Counted from the first letter of the stretch, positions 45,147 to 56,410 are shown. The stretch is 64,000 nucleotides of DNA from Tetrastigma voinierianum (GCA_016808115.1 JAEQBH010003962.1:124001-188000); one strand, 5' to 3'. The notes: generated by a model not told the origin, from the letters alone. Translations and numbers: made by a program.

Positions 45147-46497
45147 TGTTAGGTGTGCTTCATGTTAGCATTTATCATTGCAAAACATTGCATATTTTAT
45201 GCTTTTGATGCTAACTTAGTACCCTTTTCATTCATTTTCATGTTTAACCCCCTCTTTTTGTGTATTTTGTAGAAATGAAGAAAACAAGACAAAAATCAAG
45301 CAATTTGGACAAGGAATGAAGAAGTTATGCTAGTTGTAGTCATGGTCGCGACCATAGCAATCCATGGTCGCGACTATGACCCAAAAATATTATTGAAGAC
45401 TATGGCAATCAGGCTTTAGTGGCAGCGACAGCGAGTCGCTACTGTGAACACGTGTTATGAACCTTGCAGCATAGTTGCGACCATGGTCATGACTATGGGA
45501 GATATCTTCGAAATCCTGTTTTCAGCATCTGCAGTGTGGTCGCAACCACATAATACTCATGGTTGTGACCACGCAACGTTGGCGGCCCGGCAATTTTACA
45601 TTTTTGGGTTGATTTTGGCCCATTTCCAATGCGTATAAATGGATAACTTTGATACATTATTAGGGTGAAAAAACTAGGATGAGAGAGGCATAATCCTTTA
45701 GGGTTTCTACCCCTAGGGCAAGGCTCTTGGATGAAGAAAATTAAAGAAAAAGAAGTTTATTTCTTGTTTTCTTGTTCTTCTCTGGTTGTATTTCTCCACC
45801 TCATGTTTTGATTTTATTTTCTAGGGTTTTAGATGTAGTTTGATTCTGATTTATGTATTTGAACATAGGTTTATATTCTAATTGATATTTGATGCCTTTT
45901 TCTATTAATTGTTCTATTTTTTTCTTAATGTGTATTGATGATTAGCTACCATTGATATGTGTTGTGGTTCAATTCAAGATCTAAGAAGTGAGTTGGATTA
46001 GACATGGGTAGAACATCACATTTCACCATAGTTTAGAGATATTCATGGGTCTTGTGTGGTAGATTAGATTTCTCGGGTTTATTGTGCTCTTAGGGCTTTG
46101 GGATTGAGTAGAAATGCAAAATACCTAAGTCCTAGGAATATAATGTGGATCATCGAGAGAGATTCACATGTGCAATATTGGGGCTTACCATTAATAGGTG
46201 ATTAGAATATTAATTGGGAACAAATTAGCCCATAATGCATAAGGATTAATCAAATGAAATCTAAACTGAAACCATTTTATTTCATATATTTGCATGATAG
46301 ATTAGGATTTTAGTTGTTTTCTTATTTCTACCATCAAATCCATTTTCCAAATAAAGTTAGGACTAGGACAATTTCAGTACTTAGTAACTAATCACCAAAA
46401 CAGAACAATACTTTTACTTTCATTATATTACTTGATACGACGCGTGCACTTGCGCACATAAGCGTATTATTTTACATACACGAATTCGCACCTATCA
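45147..46497 (+). mobile_element. 3' LTR of B
   Basis: TGTTAGGTGTGC to CACCTATCA, 1351 bp, uninterrupted. TATAAAT at 45634-45640, with the GGTCGCGACC-type array at 45330-45590. Followed by the duplication AGACT. Confidence 0.9.
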
Positions 46498-46502
46498 AGA
46501 CT

Positions 46503-47060
46503 ACTGGATGAATCTACAGGTTGAGCAATATTTTTTATTTTATCAAATTCCTCTTGCACAACAGCTATTAATTGCTTCTCTCCACCTTAAAATTGATGTT
46601 TTACAGTATTTTAAATGGTTGCAGCATAGTAGATCTGTGATAGATTGGGGAGCCTTCGTCCAAGCATTAGAGACGTTTTGGACAATCTGATTTTGATGAT
46701 CCAGAAGGGGAACTTGCAAAGTTGCGTCAAACTTCTTTAGTAGCAGCTTTTGCATGCACACAAGAAGCTCACCTTACTGCACGTCCAAGAAATTTGAACT
46801 AGTCTCGCCCTACTGTCTACACGATAATACCACCAAATAAGACAACTGTACAAGGATATTCCTCTTCCAATCAGTTTACTACTCCTCCAATTAAAACCAT
46901 CTAGTATGAAGCTATGAAAGAACGTAGAGACAATGGACTTTGTTACTATTGTGATGAGATATTTCGGCTTGGGCATCACTATAAAACACAAACCTTGTTT
47001 ATGCTAGCCGAACAAACTTCTTTGGAAGATGATGATATGGATTGTTCTAATGATTAGCAA
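46503..47060 (+). pseudogene. Gag of A, capsid core and zinc knuckle
   Basis: It resumes after B. WMNLQVEQYFLFYQIPLAQQ starts the retrotransposon gag domain at about 46505, then LQYFKWLQHSRSVIDWGAF, then SDFDDPEGELAKLRQTS (about 46690-46740, after a frameshift). A knuckle-like CYYCDEIFRLGHHYK at about 46940-46985 lacks its last Cys. Stops at 46690 and elsewhere. This proves that B sits inside A gag. Confidence 0.75.
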
Positions 47061-47239
47061 TCTTCAATTTCCTGAAATTTCTCTGCATGCTATGACAGGA
47101 GCTCTTACACCTAACACCATGCGAGTTACAAGGCTGCTTGGGCGTTAGGCTATATCCATCCTCATAGATACCAGCTCTACCCATAATTTTTGCATCCACA
47201 TTTAGCAAAAGGAGTAGGTTTATCAGTAGACACAAATGC

Positions 47240-48540
47240 TAACCTTGATGTTATAATGGCTACTGGCGACAAACTTCTGATACAGGACATTATACAAAGA
47301 CTGCAGTCACCATCCAAGGGACACTTATTTATGTTGATTTTCATCTTCTTCCTTTAGGAGGTTGTGATGTTATGCTAGGAGCAAAGTGGGTGCAAAATCT
47401 AGAGCCTATTTTATGGGACTTCCAATGAATGTGGATGCAGTTCACTTATGGCAACCAGCCTAAAACAATTGTGGCCAGTTCTCCTACATCGGTAACATAT
47501 TCCACATTTAATTCTCTTACAAAACTAGGAAAAGTTGCTGAACTAAGCTATATTATTTACTCTCTAACGGTTTGTGGACCTCACAAGACAACTCCATAAG
47601 GTACAATTCCCTCTTCCTTGTGTCCTCTTTTGCAAGAATTTTCTGAAGTCTTCAATAAAACATGCGGTCTTCCACCTTCTCGGTCACATGAACATCACAT
47701 ATATCTCTTCAAGGATGCAAAACCAGTCAATGTTCGACCCTATTGTTATCCTTAAATTCAAAAGCAAGAAATTGAGTGGTTGATACAAGAGATGTTGAGT
47801 GATGGCATTATTCGGCATAGCCACAATCCTTTTTTTCCCCCTTCTCTTTGGGTGAAAAAGAATGATGGCTCATGGAGACTGTGTTGATTATCAATCCTTA
47901 AATCAACATACAATTAAGGACCAAATTCCCATCCCCGTTGTGGATGAGCTACTTGATGAATTAAAAGGAACTTTCATATTTTCGAAGTTAGATCTTCAAG
48001 CTGGTTTCCATCAAATTCGAGTAGCTGTTGAAGATGTTCACAAAACAGCTTTTTGGACTCATGAGGGCCATTATGAGTTTCTTGTAATGCCTTTTGGGCT
48101 TACAAATGCCCCTTCCACGTTCCAAAGCTTGATGAATCGCATATTCCAACCATTCTTGCTTAAGTTTATATTAGTTTTCTTTGATGATATTTTAATTTAC
48201 AGAAAGTCGTTGGAAGAGCATTACTCTCACCTATGTACCACACTCCAAATACTTCATCAACAACATCTTTATGCCAAATAGTCCAAGTGTTCTTTTGGAA
48301 ATCTTATTGTGCATTAACTTGGGCATGTGATATCCATAGATGGAGTTTTTGTGGACTAATCCAAAGTGGAATGTATCCTTCATTGGCCAACTCCAAAAAC
48401 TCTTAAGGCTCTAAGAGGATTTTTGGGTCAAACAAGTTACTACATAATTCGCAATTCTTAGCTCAACCACTCACCCAACTCCTCAAAAAAGATGCATTTC
48501 ATTGGAATCTTAATGCAGATCAGCTTTCCAAGAGCTCAAG
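47240..48540 (+). pseudogene. Protease and reverse transcriptase of A
   Basis: The protease C-terminal phrase LPLGGCDVMLGAKWVQNLEP is at about 47350-47410. The RT linker VFNKTCGLPPSRSHEHHI is near 47650 and WLIQEMLSDGIIRHSHNPF near 47780. The RT palm 47862-48281 has FSKLDLQAGFHQIRV, MPFGLTNAPSTFQSLMNRIF and the catalytic FFDDI (48177-48191). A two-base loss near 47880 shifts the frame between GSWRLC and VDYQSLNQ. Connection-domain remnants (LRGFLGQTSYY) follow near 48410-48440. Confidence 0.8.
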
Positions 48541-48546
48541 ACTCCC

Positions 48547-48990
48547 ATGAGTAACTTCTCAGTCCTATCTCTCCCCGATTTTACAAAGCCTTTTATAATA
48601 GAATGTGATGCTTTTGGAGTTGGCGTTGGGGCTGTCCTCATGCAAGAAGGTCGACCCTTGGCATTCCTCATTCATGCACTTTCTAAGGAAATACAGTCCT
48701 TATCGATTTATGACAAGGAACTCTTTGCTTTGGTGATAGTTGTTCATAAGTGGCGCCCCTACCTCTTGAGGAGTAGATTAAAAGTCTGCACTGATCACCA
48801 TAGTATTAAATTTCTTCTTGAACAACAAGTGGGCACCCCCTCAAAACAACGATTGTTGGCAAAACTTCTCAGCTATGAATTTGATGTGGAATATCGAAGT
48901 GGTGCTTCTAATAGAGCTACATATGCCTTGTCCAGGATTCCAAAATGCCTATCTCGCACTCAAATATTACCAACCTTGTGGGCAAGGTTC
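48547..48990 (+). pseudogene. RNase H of A, fused to the 3' end
   Basis: LPDFTKPFIIECDAFGVGVG carries the first Asp, YDKELFALV the Glu and CTDHHSIKFLLEQ the next Asp. YRSGASNRATYALSR has Tyr where DALSR is usual. The frame then runs straight into RFFKGGALI, which is polypurine tract and LTR sequence. Integrase is thus deleted. Confidence 0.85.
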
Positions 48991-49006
48991 TTTAAGGGGG
49001 GCGCAT
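48991..49006 (+). other. Polypurine tract of A
   Basis: TTTAAGGGGGGCGCAT (49006 end) directly before the LTR start TGATATGAGC. Confidence 0.75.
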
Positions 49007-49316
49007 TGATATGAGCATAGACTTTGGCTCAATCAATAACAAACATTTTGGCTTAGTCAATAACAAAACAATAATACTTCTGGTTCAGTCAAGAGTAGAT
49101 ATGCAGTCCTAGGTTTTAGGAGTCGTTTAGCCCAGGTATCTAGTCAATAACTGAGGCCTCTTTTTTTGCAATTAGTTATAACTTATTTGAGTTCCTTCTA
49201 TATAAGGACCTACTATGAATAAGATCACAATTTGTTTCCATATATTTTAGGGTGAATCATCACCTTCAATACAATACTACACCTTTGGCTTTTTCCTTAC
49301 ATTTACAGCAGTACCA
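49007..49316 (+). mobile_element. 3' LTR of A
   Basis: TGATATGAGCATAGACTTTGG to CAGCAGTACCA, 310 bp. Partner of 33302-33622; the last 60 bp are more diverged. Followed by the duplication ACTTG (49317-49321). Confidence 0.85.
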
Positions 49317-50874
49317 ACTTGCTATGTCATTTTAAGTATGCTATGAAATTATAAAATTTAGTCATTTAATTTATAGAAAATAACTTGTCATAATAATAGT
49401 GAAAAATGATATAATATTCTTGTGAGAGATGATATAATACTCATAGTTGCTACAAAATACAATGATTTTTATTAGTTGTCATAAATATACACAAATCTTT
49501 AATAGTACCTATCTATCATATTCTAGATATTCTTGAATAGATATTAAAAGTTTGAAAGGCAATATTTTGAGAGTCAAAGTCACATAGTGTCTTTGAAAGA
49601 TGGAAAGTTCCCACCAAAACTCCACATATTTCAAAAGACATTTCCACCCAAGCACGTCTTTCATTCCTCTCTCTCTCTGTAACACCATAATCTGGCGAGG
49701 TTAAGACTTTTCATCCCTTTCAGTCTTCAAGCATAACCACTTGCAGCAACCAAATACTTCCCACTTGAGACTTGATACGTTTCATCCATTTATGTCTTCA
49801 AGCATACCCTTGCAGCAACCGGTATTTAATCAGCACACCTCAAGTTTCTTGTCAAGATCCATTTATGTAAGCACAACTTCACAACTCAAGACTAAAACCA
49901 GGTATTCTTCATCTTTGTTTTCATACACTCGTTAACTTTCTTTCTCTTTCATTCCCCATTACTTTTGTTTCAACTCCATTCTTCATGATAAGATTAAGGT
50001 TAACTACAATACTCAATATATCCATGTAAAGGTAGAATTTGTAATTTTAATTTTTTTTTAATTTTGCGTTTTCGGTTGTATAAATAATTTTTCTTTCACT
50101 ATCTCTTTATGCTTGCACTTTGTTTTGTTTTTATTTTTTATTTTTTATTTTTTAGCCCTTATGTACTTAGATTTACTGGACAAAAGTGAAAAGGATGATT
50201 TTAAGTAATTTTTGGTATGCTTTTTTTCTTAATTTTCATGGCTATGTTTGAGTAGTAAGAAGAATGAAAAATTACAACTTTTGCTTTAATCTTTATTCAT
50301 AGTATTTAATATTCTACAATTCATTATACAGTTTGTAACTTGATTTTTCTTGGTATAGTTTGTCATCTTTTTCAAGTAAACACATATGTTATTCCTTCAA
50401 AGTTCAAAAATAACAAATATATTAAAGGATTCACATATATTTCATTTGAATGTGGGTATTTAAGCAAGATTTAAATAAGTAATGGAATCATAATTTTATA
50501 AAAGAACGTCTTTTTCTACTTTGATTCAATACTTATTGAAATTACATATATTTACTAATATGAAACATCATGAAACAATAAGAGATATGCATTATTAGAT
50601 TAATAGTTTGTGGCATTAACAAAAATGACATGAATTGTATAAGACGCTTTTTTTAACTAACTATCCAACTTTAATATACTTGCTGCATACCTGGTTATAT
50701 TACATGATGCATTTCTTTGATCTATGATAAAGCATCATTGGTGTTAATATAATAGCTTAAATAAACAAAAAAAAAAAGTGTAATGCATGGACCAAGAGCC
50801 CTCATGTTTGAAAAATTGATTCTAATGTTAAAATTCATCATTGTTTCATTAATTGTGTGTTTTTTAGTTATAGA
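49317..50874 (+). other. 5' region and probable leader intron of the CACTA gene
   Basis: AT-rich. 49704-49760 and 49781-49835 are related (TTTCATCC, GTCTTCAAGCATA, TTGCAGCAACC), a tandem repeat of about 77 bp. ACCAG|GTATTC at about 49900 is a plausible splice donor and TTAG/TATAG|AATGG at 50873 an acceptor, giving a leader exon and a roughly 970-bp intron. CACTA transposase genes often have such a leader. No intact CACTA terminus was found, so the element boundary is unknown. Confidence 0.4.
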
Positions 50875-53283
50875 ATGGATCGAAGTTAGATGTCTAAAGA
50901 TAGAAGGTCAAAGGAGTATGAGGAAGGAGTTGAATACTTCATTAATTTTGCATTACAACATTGCCCGAAAGCAAAGCGTTATTCGTTGTCCATGTATGCG
51001 ATGTGGAAACTTAATACATCATACACCTACCAAGATTCGATAACATATGTTTTTCAATGGTATTGACCAACGTTATTGTACATGGTATTAGCACGGAGAA
51101 GAAATTCCTAGTGGAAAACAACCAAGTGAAGTGGCACAATGTTATGATATGAGTGATTGTGGCGATGTTGGTAGCATAGTTGAAATTATTCATGCTATAA
51201 AAGATGGGTTCATGACAGACCCAATGTCATTTAAAAAATTGCTTGAAGATACTGAAAAACCATTGTATCCTAGTTACACAAAGTTCACAAAGCTTTCTGC
51301 ATTAGTTAAGTTGTATAATGTGAAGGCAAGATATGGATGGTCAAATAAAAGCTTTTCAGATTTACTTCAAATATTAGGGATATGCTCCCGATAATAATGA
51401 GATGCCCTTATCAATGTATGAGGCTAAGAAAACATTGAATGCATTAGGAATGGAATACGAAAAAATACATGCATGCCCTAATGATTACATACTTTACAAG
51501 ACATGTCCTACTTGTGGAATGTCAAGGTGGAAGGTAAACAAGGTAAGGGTGAGAAACATACAGAGGATTCCTGCAAAGGTGTTATAATATTTTCCACGGA
51601 TTCCTAGATTTAAGAGGATGTTTCAATCTCCGAAATGGAAAAAAAACCTAAAATGGCATGCATAGGGAAAAGAGAATGATGATAAACTTTGACACCTAGT
51701 GGATTCCCCAACATGGCAACTAGTGAACCAAATGTGGCCTAAATTTGCTTCAAATTGTAGAAACCTTAGACTTGCCATTTCAATAGACGGTATTAATCCT
51801 CACAGCTCCATGACCAATAAGCATAGTTGTTGGCCTATTCTCATGATAACTTACAACCTTCCTCTTTGGCTATGCATGAAAGGGAATTTATGATACAGGA
51901 CCACGACAACCTAGTAATGATATTGATGTATACTTGGCACCATCAGTGGATGATTTGTGTGGGAGGTAGGGGTGGAAACCTATGATGCACATAATCAAGA
52001 GTTTTTCATGTTAAAGGCTATTTTGTTATGAACAATTAATGATTTCCCTACATATGGAAATTGGTCTGATTGCACAACAAAAGGATATTATGCTTGTCCA
52101 AAATGTGGTAAATAAACAAATTCACATTGGTTAAAACATGGGAATAAGAACTCATATACAGGTCAAAGGCGATACCTTCCATGCAATCATCCATTTAGAA
52201 AGAAAAAAAAGGAATTTAATGGTCAACAAGATTTTGATACCTCGAAAGAGTCTCACTAAAGGATTAAATATTTAGGAAGGTTGATACCATTTCTAACTCA
52301 TGGGGAAAAAAGAAGGTCAAACAATAGGAATCCTTTGTCAATCCTACAAGTTTTTGGAAAATTAAATGTATATTCTTTGACCATGAATGTTGGAATAATT
52401 TATATGTTTGACACAACTTGGATTTCATGCATATTGAGAAGAATGTTTGCGAAAGCATTGTTGGAACTTTGCTTAATATTCCAAGTAAAACAAAATATTG
52501 AGTAAAGTCACGACTTGATCTTTTTGAAATGGGATTGAAGCCTAACTTAGCACCAAGGTTTAGGGGGGGAGAACTTATCTTTCCCTTACATGTTATACTC
52601 TGAGTATAAAGGAGAAGAAATCAGTACTGCATACTTTAGCTAATTTGAGGTTCCTGAAGGTTATTGTTCAAACTTTAGAAACCTTGTATCCATGGAAAAT
52701 TTAAAGCTTAGTGGTCTAAAGTCCCATGATTACCATGCACTTATGCAACAATTATTGCCAATAGCAATTAGATCTGTGTTGCCTAAGCATGTCAAATATG
52801 CAATTACAAGATTGTGTTTTTTCTTCAATGCACTATGTGTAAAGCTGGTGGATGTGTCAAGATTGAATGACCTCTGACAAGAAGTAGTGGTCATTTGTGT
52901 TTTGCTAGAAGTATTTCCCACCTTCATGCAGTGTGTCTTCATTTAAGCGTGCATTTGGTAAAGATGTGAGATTATGTGGGCGGTTATATGAGATGGATGT
53001 ATTGAAAGGTACATGAGAGACCTAAAGAGGTTATGTTAAGCCGTAACTAACCGAGGAAAGGTTGCATTGGCGAGTCTTATATCGCGAGAAGAAGCTTTAT
53101 AGTTTATGCAAGTATTTATCGGACATGGATACGATTAAGTTCCTTGGTATAATGAATGAATGGAAATATGGAAAACCTTTACTTGGTGGTCGTCCAATAA
53201 ATATTCATGACTTTAAATTGGTGGAGCAAGGACATCATTATGTTCTACAAAATACAACCATTGTCCAACCTTATATTGAGTAA
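50875..53283 (+). pseudogene. CACTA (En/Spm) TNP2-type transposase, broken
   Basis: From ATG at 50875 (MDRS, stop where Trp is expected, MSKDRRSKEYEEGVEYFINF): the transposase-associated domain, with CPCMRCGNLIHHTPTKIR in a shifted frame. Then 51131-51394 (GFMTDPMSFKKLLEDTEKPL) and 51402-51587 (CPNDYILYKTCPTCGMSRWK). The catalytic domain follows at 51690-52130 (LRLAISIDGINPHSSMTNKH, YGNWSDCTTKGYYACPKCGK). The C-terminal DUF4218-like part is at 52692-53283 (LKLSGLKSHDYHALMQQLLP, EQGHHYVLQNTTIVQPYIE). It would cut and paste CACTA ends. Many stops; a donor-like GTAAGC follows at 53280. Confidence 0.8.
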
Positions 53284-53423
53284 GCATCATATATACATTA
53301 ATATACAAGTTTGTAACTCTAAATAATGCGCCACAAACCATGACTAGCTTGTTTTATACGATAGTGAACATATATAAAAATACTTGAAAAATATTCTCAT
53401 CAATCAAAGAGAGAGAAGTGGTT

Positions 53424-54701
53424 TGTGAAACCCCGAGAAAATCTAATTTTCTGAAAAAAGGGTAAAATGGTAATTTTGATCAAAATCCGAAATTTTTCTA
53501 GATCTCAGATGACAAAATGGACTTCACCGTTGGAATCCTCTCACGAAATCTAGCTACCATGTCGAATTTTATCGGTCGGAGCCGGTCCGAATTGCACATT
53601 TTCGAACTTAGAGGCGTAGTGCGGGACACTTGACACATTTTGAGTGGCTCACGGTATGCCACATGTTAGGTGCAGAATGAGTCAACAGGCTCAAAAGTGT
53701 GGGGCCCATGTGGACATATGGCATCTTAATTGGGGTAAATCAAGGTGGGTGGATAAAGTGGATAAGTGTCATGTCAGCCGTGAAATTTGACAAGTGGCAA
53801 GTGAGGGACAAGAGAGGAATAAAATAAAAAGAAAAAAAGCTTTCTTCTCCATTGTTGGAGCTGAATCCGGAAGTGGGGGGGAAATCAAATTCTAGAGAGA
53901 GAAAGTCCAACTTCTCTCTAGATTTCCTAGTGTTTGGACCGTCGGTTCTCGTTGAGCCAAGAAGCAAAGTTGTTCTCTGGCTGAGGGGCTATGCGTGGGC
54001 ACAGTTTGCGAGTTTCAACAACTTTCAGGGAGTGGGGTTTTCTCCTACTTGATTTAATCCCTTTTTAAGAGCTTTGTTAATGCTTTGGGTGGTGTGAGGC
54101 CGTGAGAGGCCGTTTGGTTGGTCTCGAAACTTGGGACCGAAGTGCTGGAAATTTGGGACTGTTTTGGGTAGTCGAGGGCGATTCTGAATTTGTTATGGGT
54201 CATGTGTTATAATTTATGCAATAAATTATGGTTTAGATGTTGTTAGGTCGGAGCGGAGTGCTGGGTGGGAGGGCGCACGGACAGGCCAACTGCTCGGTTG
54301 GGTTTATTAAAAACAATCTGGTTTGCATGATTGGACGAAAATGTCCATGTGTTATTTGCATGAAATTGCTTGGGGAAATGAATGGCTTGGATTATGTGGA
54401 AATAAATTGTTAATGCATGAGAAAATTTAGTGTGTTAACATGAGTGTTTGGATTATATAAAAATATAATTGTGTGAGAGCCATTGGAATTAAGTTGGATT
54501 GTTAGCTCAAGTGAGCTAATTTTTGATATTATTGATATGAATAAATAACTTGTGTGATTGAAATGCGTTATTTTTTAATATATGCATGATTGAGATATAT
54601 TAGCATGGTGTTTGGAAATGGCATAATGCATTCCATATACTTAGGGGCACCACAGAACAATAGTGTGAGTGCATGACGAAGAAAATAAGAAGCGTAGGGT
54701 T
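53424..54701 (+). mobile_element. Tekay-family LTR F5, cut by G
   Basis: TGTGAAACCCCGAGAAAATC through the blocks shared with F1, up to GTGTGAGTGCATGACG near 54675. The last third of the LTR is missing, because element G begins at about 54702. If G inserted into F5, the remainder lies beyond the right edge. No coding sequence. Confidence 0.8.
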
Positions 54702-55433
54702 TGAAAAAATGGGCTCGCAAACCCACTCATGAGCCAGAAGAGGCGCGCCAATTGAAACACTCGGGCCTTTGGCCTTGACCGGAATGAGGCTGATCGCTGC
54801 GCCCAAAAAGTACAGTTATATGAATAATGGCCCCACATTACGCAAATCAAACTAAATCCCATCGTCTGGGAAATACAATAATCCCCAATAACATATTATC
54901 CTGCAAATCCAACTAAATATCACCAGCAAGGAAAATAAGATAATTCACGATATAACAGCTCATCCTACAGATCAAGCCGGATCCCACCAATGAGGAAGAA
55001 AGATAATTCTAAATTGCTCTTTCAATATTCCTAATTGAATCCGATACTGATAAAAGCAAGAAATATCCCGTCCAATGGGAAAGAATCCTAATCACCATCG
55101 ACTTGAAACATATACTATAAATGCGAAGCCACCCCCTTGGTGAAGATGCCTTGTACATTAGCTCTCTAAGCGATGCATTTTTTCTCCCGGCGGGCCGGCG
55201 CGGCATCGCGAGAGCGGCCTGGCCCGAAGCCCACAGCCGGCCCTTCTTCTTTCTTTCTTTTGCAGAGAAGAGCAACGCCAGTGCCTGAAGACCAGCCCAG
55301 TAGTAATCCGAATTCGGCCCAGCGGCCCGACACGGCTCGGCCCGGTCGGTTGAAAAAAGGCATCATCGAGTTGGCGCGGAATGCGGCGAGCAGTTTCTTT
55401 ACAAATAAAGGCGATCGATTCTGCGTGGTATCA
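54702..55433 (+). mobile_element. 5' LTR of G
   Basis: TGAAAAAATGGGCTCGC to TGCGTGGTATCA, about 732 bp. TATA box TATAAATG at 55116-55123. The end is inferred from TGGTATCA, usual at this place. A clear primer-binding site was not found in the following ACCGAACCTGGCGGG. Overlapping long frames at 55166-55496 on both strands are GC-bias by-products. Confidence 0.65.
54860..55123 (+). promoter_or_regulatory. Dyad-word array and TATA box of G
   Basis: Four words with TCCC/GGGA-type arms: ATCCCATCGTCTGGGAAAT (54858), ATATCACCAGCAAGGAAAAT (54918), GATCCCACCAATGAGGAAG (54983) and ATATCCCGTCCAATGGGAAA (55064). They form an irregular repeat of about 60-80 bp, 40-260 bp upstream of the TATA box. Confidence 0.4.
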
Positions 55434-55492
55434 ACCGAACCTGGCGGGAGCAACGCCAATCCACCAAGGATCTGCGGGGATCGCGGCCTCAC

Positions 55493-56410
55493 ATGACGAC
55501 GAACCTCGGCACGTTAGAGCGATGCAAGCCAACGGGAGCAGTGGAGTCGCTCGCCTCACCGATAACGCCTAATAGGAGAGTTGGAGCAGCTCACCGGGCG
55601 GATGCAACGCCCACGGGAGCACGACAAACTGAAGGTCTGGCTTTCCTCCTCATAAAGAGGCGACACAATCTCGGCATTTAGAGGTGCTGAAATAGAACGA
55701 GAGTCGGCCCGAGCGGGGCATGGACCGCGGTGGCCCTGGAGAGGAGAAGCGAAAACACTCGGAGGGCGTGTCGGAAGCGAGAAGAACTACGTCACCCTCG
55801 GCCAAAGGGAGCGGGAGAGCAATCATGGGAGCAGAGGTTCAAGAGCCTCCGGCAGAGCTCGGCCGTGTGAAGGAGGTAGTGAGGACGCTCGACGCTATGG
55901 ACACCTTGGTACAGCGGTACAGTCACCCTTCACAAGCAGGTGCTTCACTTCCCCTCTTCCAGTAAGTCGAGGATGCCACAAGTGGAAGCATTCGATGGTG
56001 TCGAGAGATCATTCGATCATCTCAACACTTACAAAAACCAAATGGGCGCATGGGTATCAAGACCACGTGCGATCACGGCGAGCTTCGCTTTCACATTAAA
56101 GGCCCGGCCCAGCGGCTGGTTTTAACGAGGCTTCCACCTTCATCAATCTCCTCATTCAGAGAGCTATCCATTACATTCGTCTCTCACTTCATTGGAGCCA
56201 AGACGTATAGAAGGCCAAGTTACCATCTATTGACCATCAAGTAGAGCTCGCAGGAGACCTTGAGTCTATGTTCAAGGTTGTGTGAGTCTCACGAAGGTAG
56301 ATATACAGCCGAAAAGTTTGCGATCACCGCATTCATTGCTGGATTAGAGGTGCAGTCGAAAGACTTGATGTTTTCCATTTCTAAAAATCCTCAAGCAAGC
56401 ATGGCCGAGG
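55493..56410 (+). pseudogene. Gag of G, first part
   Basis: Frames at 55493-55681 and 55720-55965 are the variable N-terminal region. From 55977 the conserved part reads MPQVEAFDG, then HLNTYKNQMGAW (about 56025-56055), AQRLVLTRLPPSSISSFREL (about 56110-56170) and AFIAGLEVQSKDLMFSISKN near 56330-56390. It stops at SMAE, where U is inserted, and resumes at 59502 with VLAKAEKYINGR. Stops and shifts are present. Confidence 0.7.

Larger units (their letters stand above)
36133..46497 (+). mobile_element. Athila-like non-autonomous element B, target duplication AGACT
   Basis: 5' LTR 36133-39498 (holding F3), tRNA-Asp primer site, a 5.6-kb interior without RT, polypurine tract 45132-45146 and 3' LTR 45147-46497. 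AGACT flanks it (36128-36132; 46498-46502). Interior phrases such as TTCTTGGGAGGCAACCCAAG (41154 region) and GAGGACAATGCATGTTTTAG are known from Athila-related and LARD elements. Without F3 and F4 it is roughly 6.4 kb. It needs enzymes from elsewhere. Confidence 0.85.
33302..49316 (+). mobile_element. Chromovirus-like element A with target duplication ACTTG
   Basis: 5' LTR 33302-33622, primer site 33625-33640, gag split by H and B, protease-RT 47240-48540, RNase H 48547-48985, polypurine tract and 3' LTR 49007-49316. ACTTG flanks it (33297-33301; 49317-49321). Integrase is missing. The short LTRs and RT wording (DQIPIPVVDELLDELKG) suggest a Reina/Galadriel-like chromovirus, but the chromodomain that would settle this is deleted. 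Confidence 0.85.

Noticed and set aside
49430..49480. CACTA terminal repeat near TTGCTACAAAATAC
   Set aside because: It lacks the CACTAC start and any matching inverted partner in the window.
55434..55460. Primer-binding site of G in CCTGGCGGGAGCAACGCC
   Set aside because: Related CAACGGGAGCA words recur nearby (about 55530, 55610), so it is probably a local repeat; no tRNA match could be confirmed by eye.
55166..55496. 108- and 107-codon frames on opposite strands
   Set aside because: They lie in the GC-rich R/U5 part of the G LTR and mirror each other; no domain.
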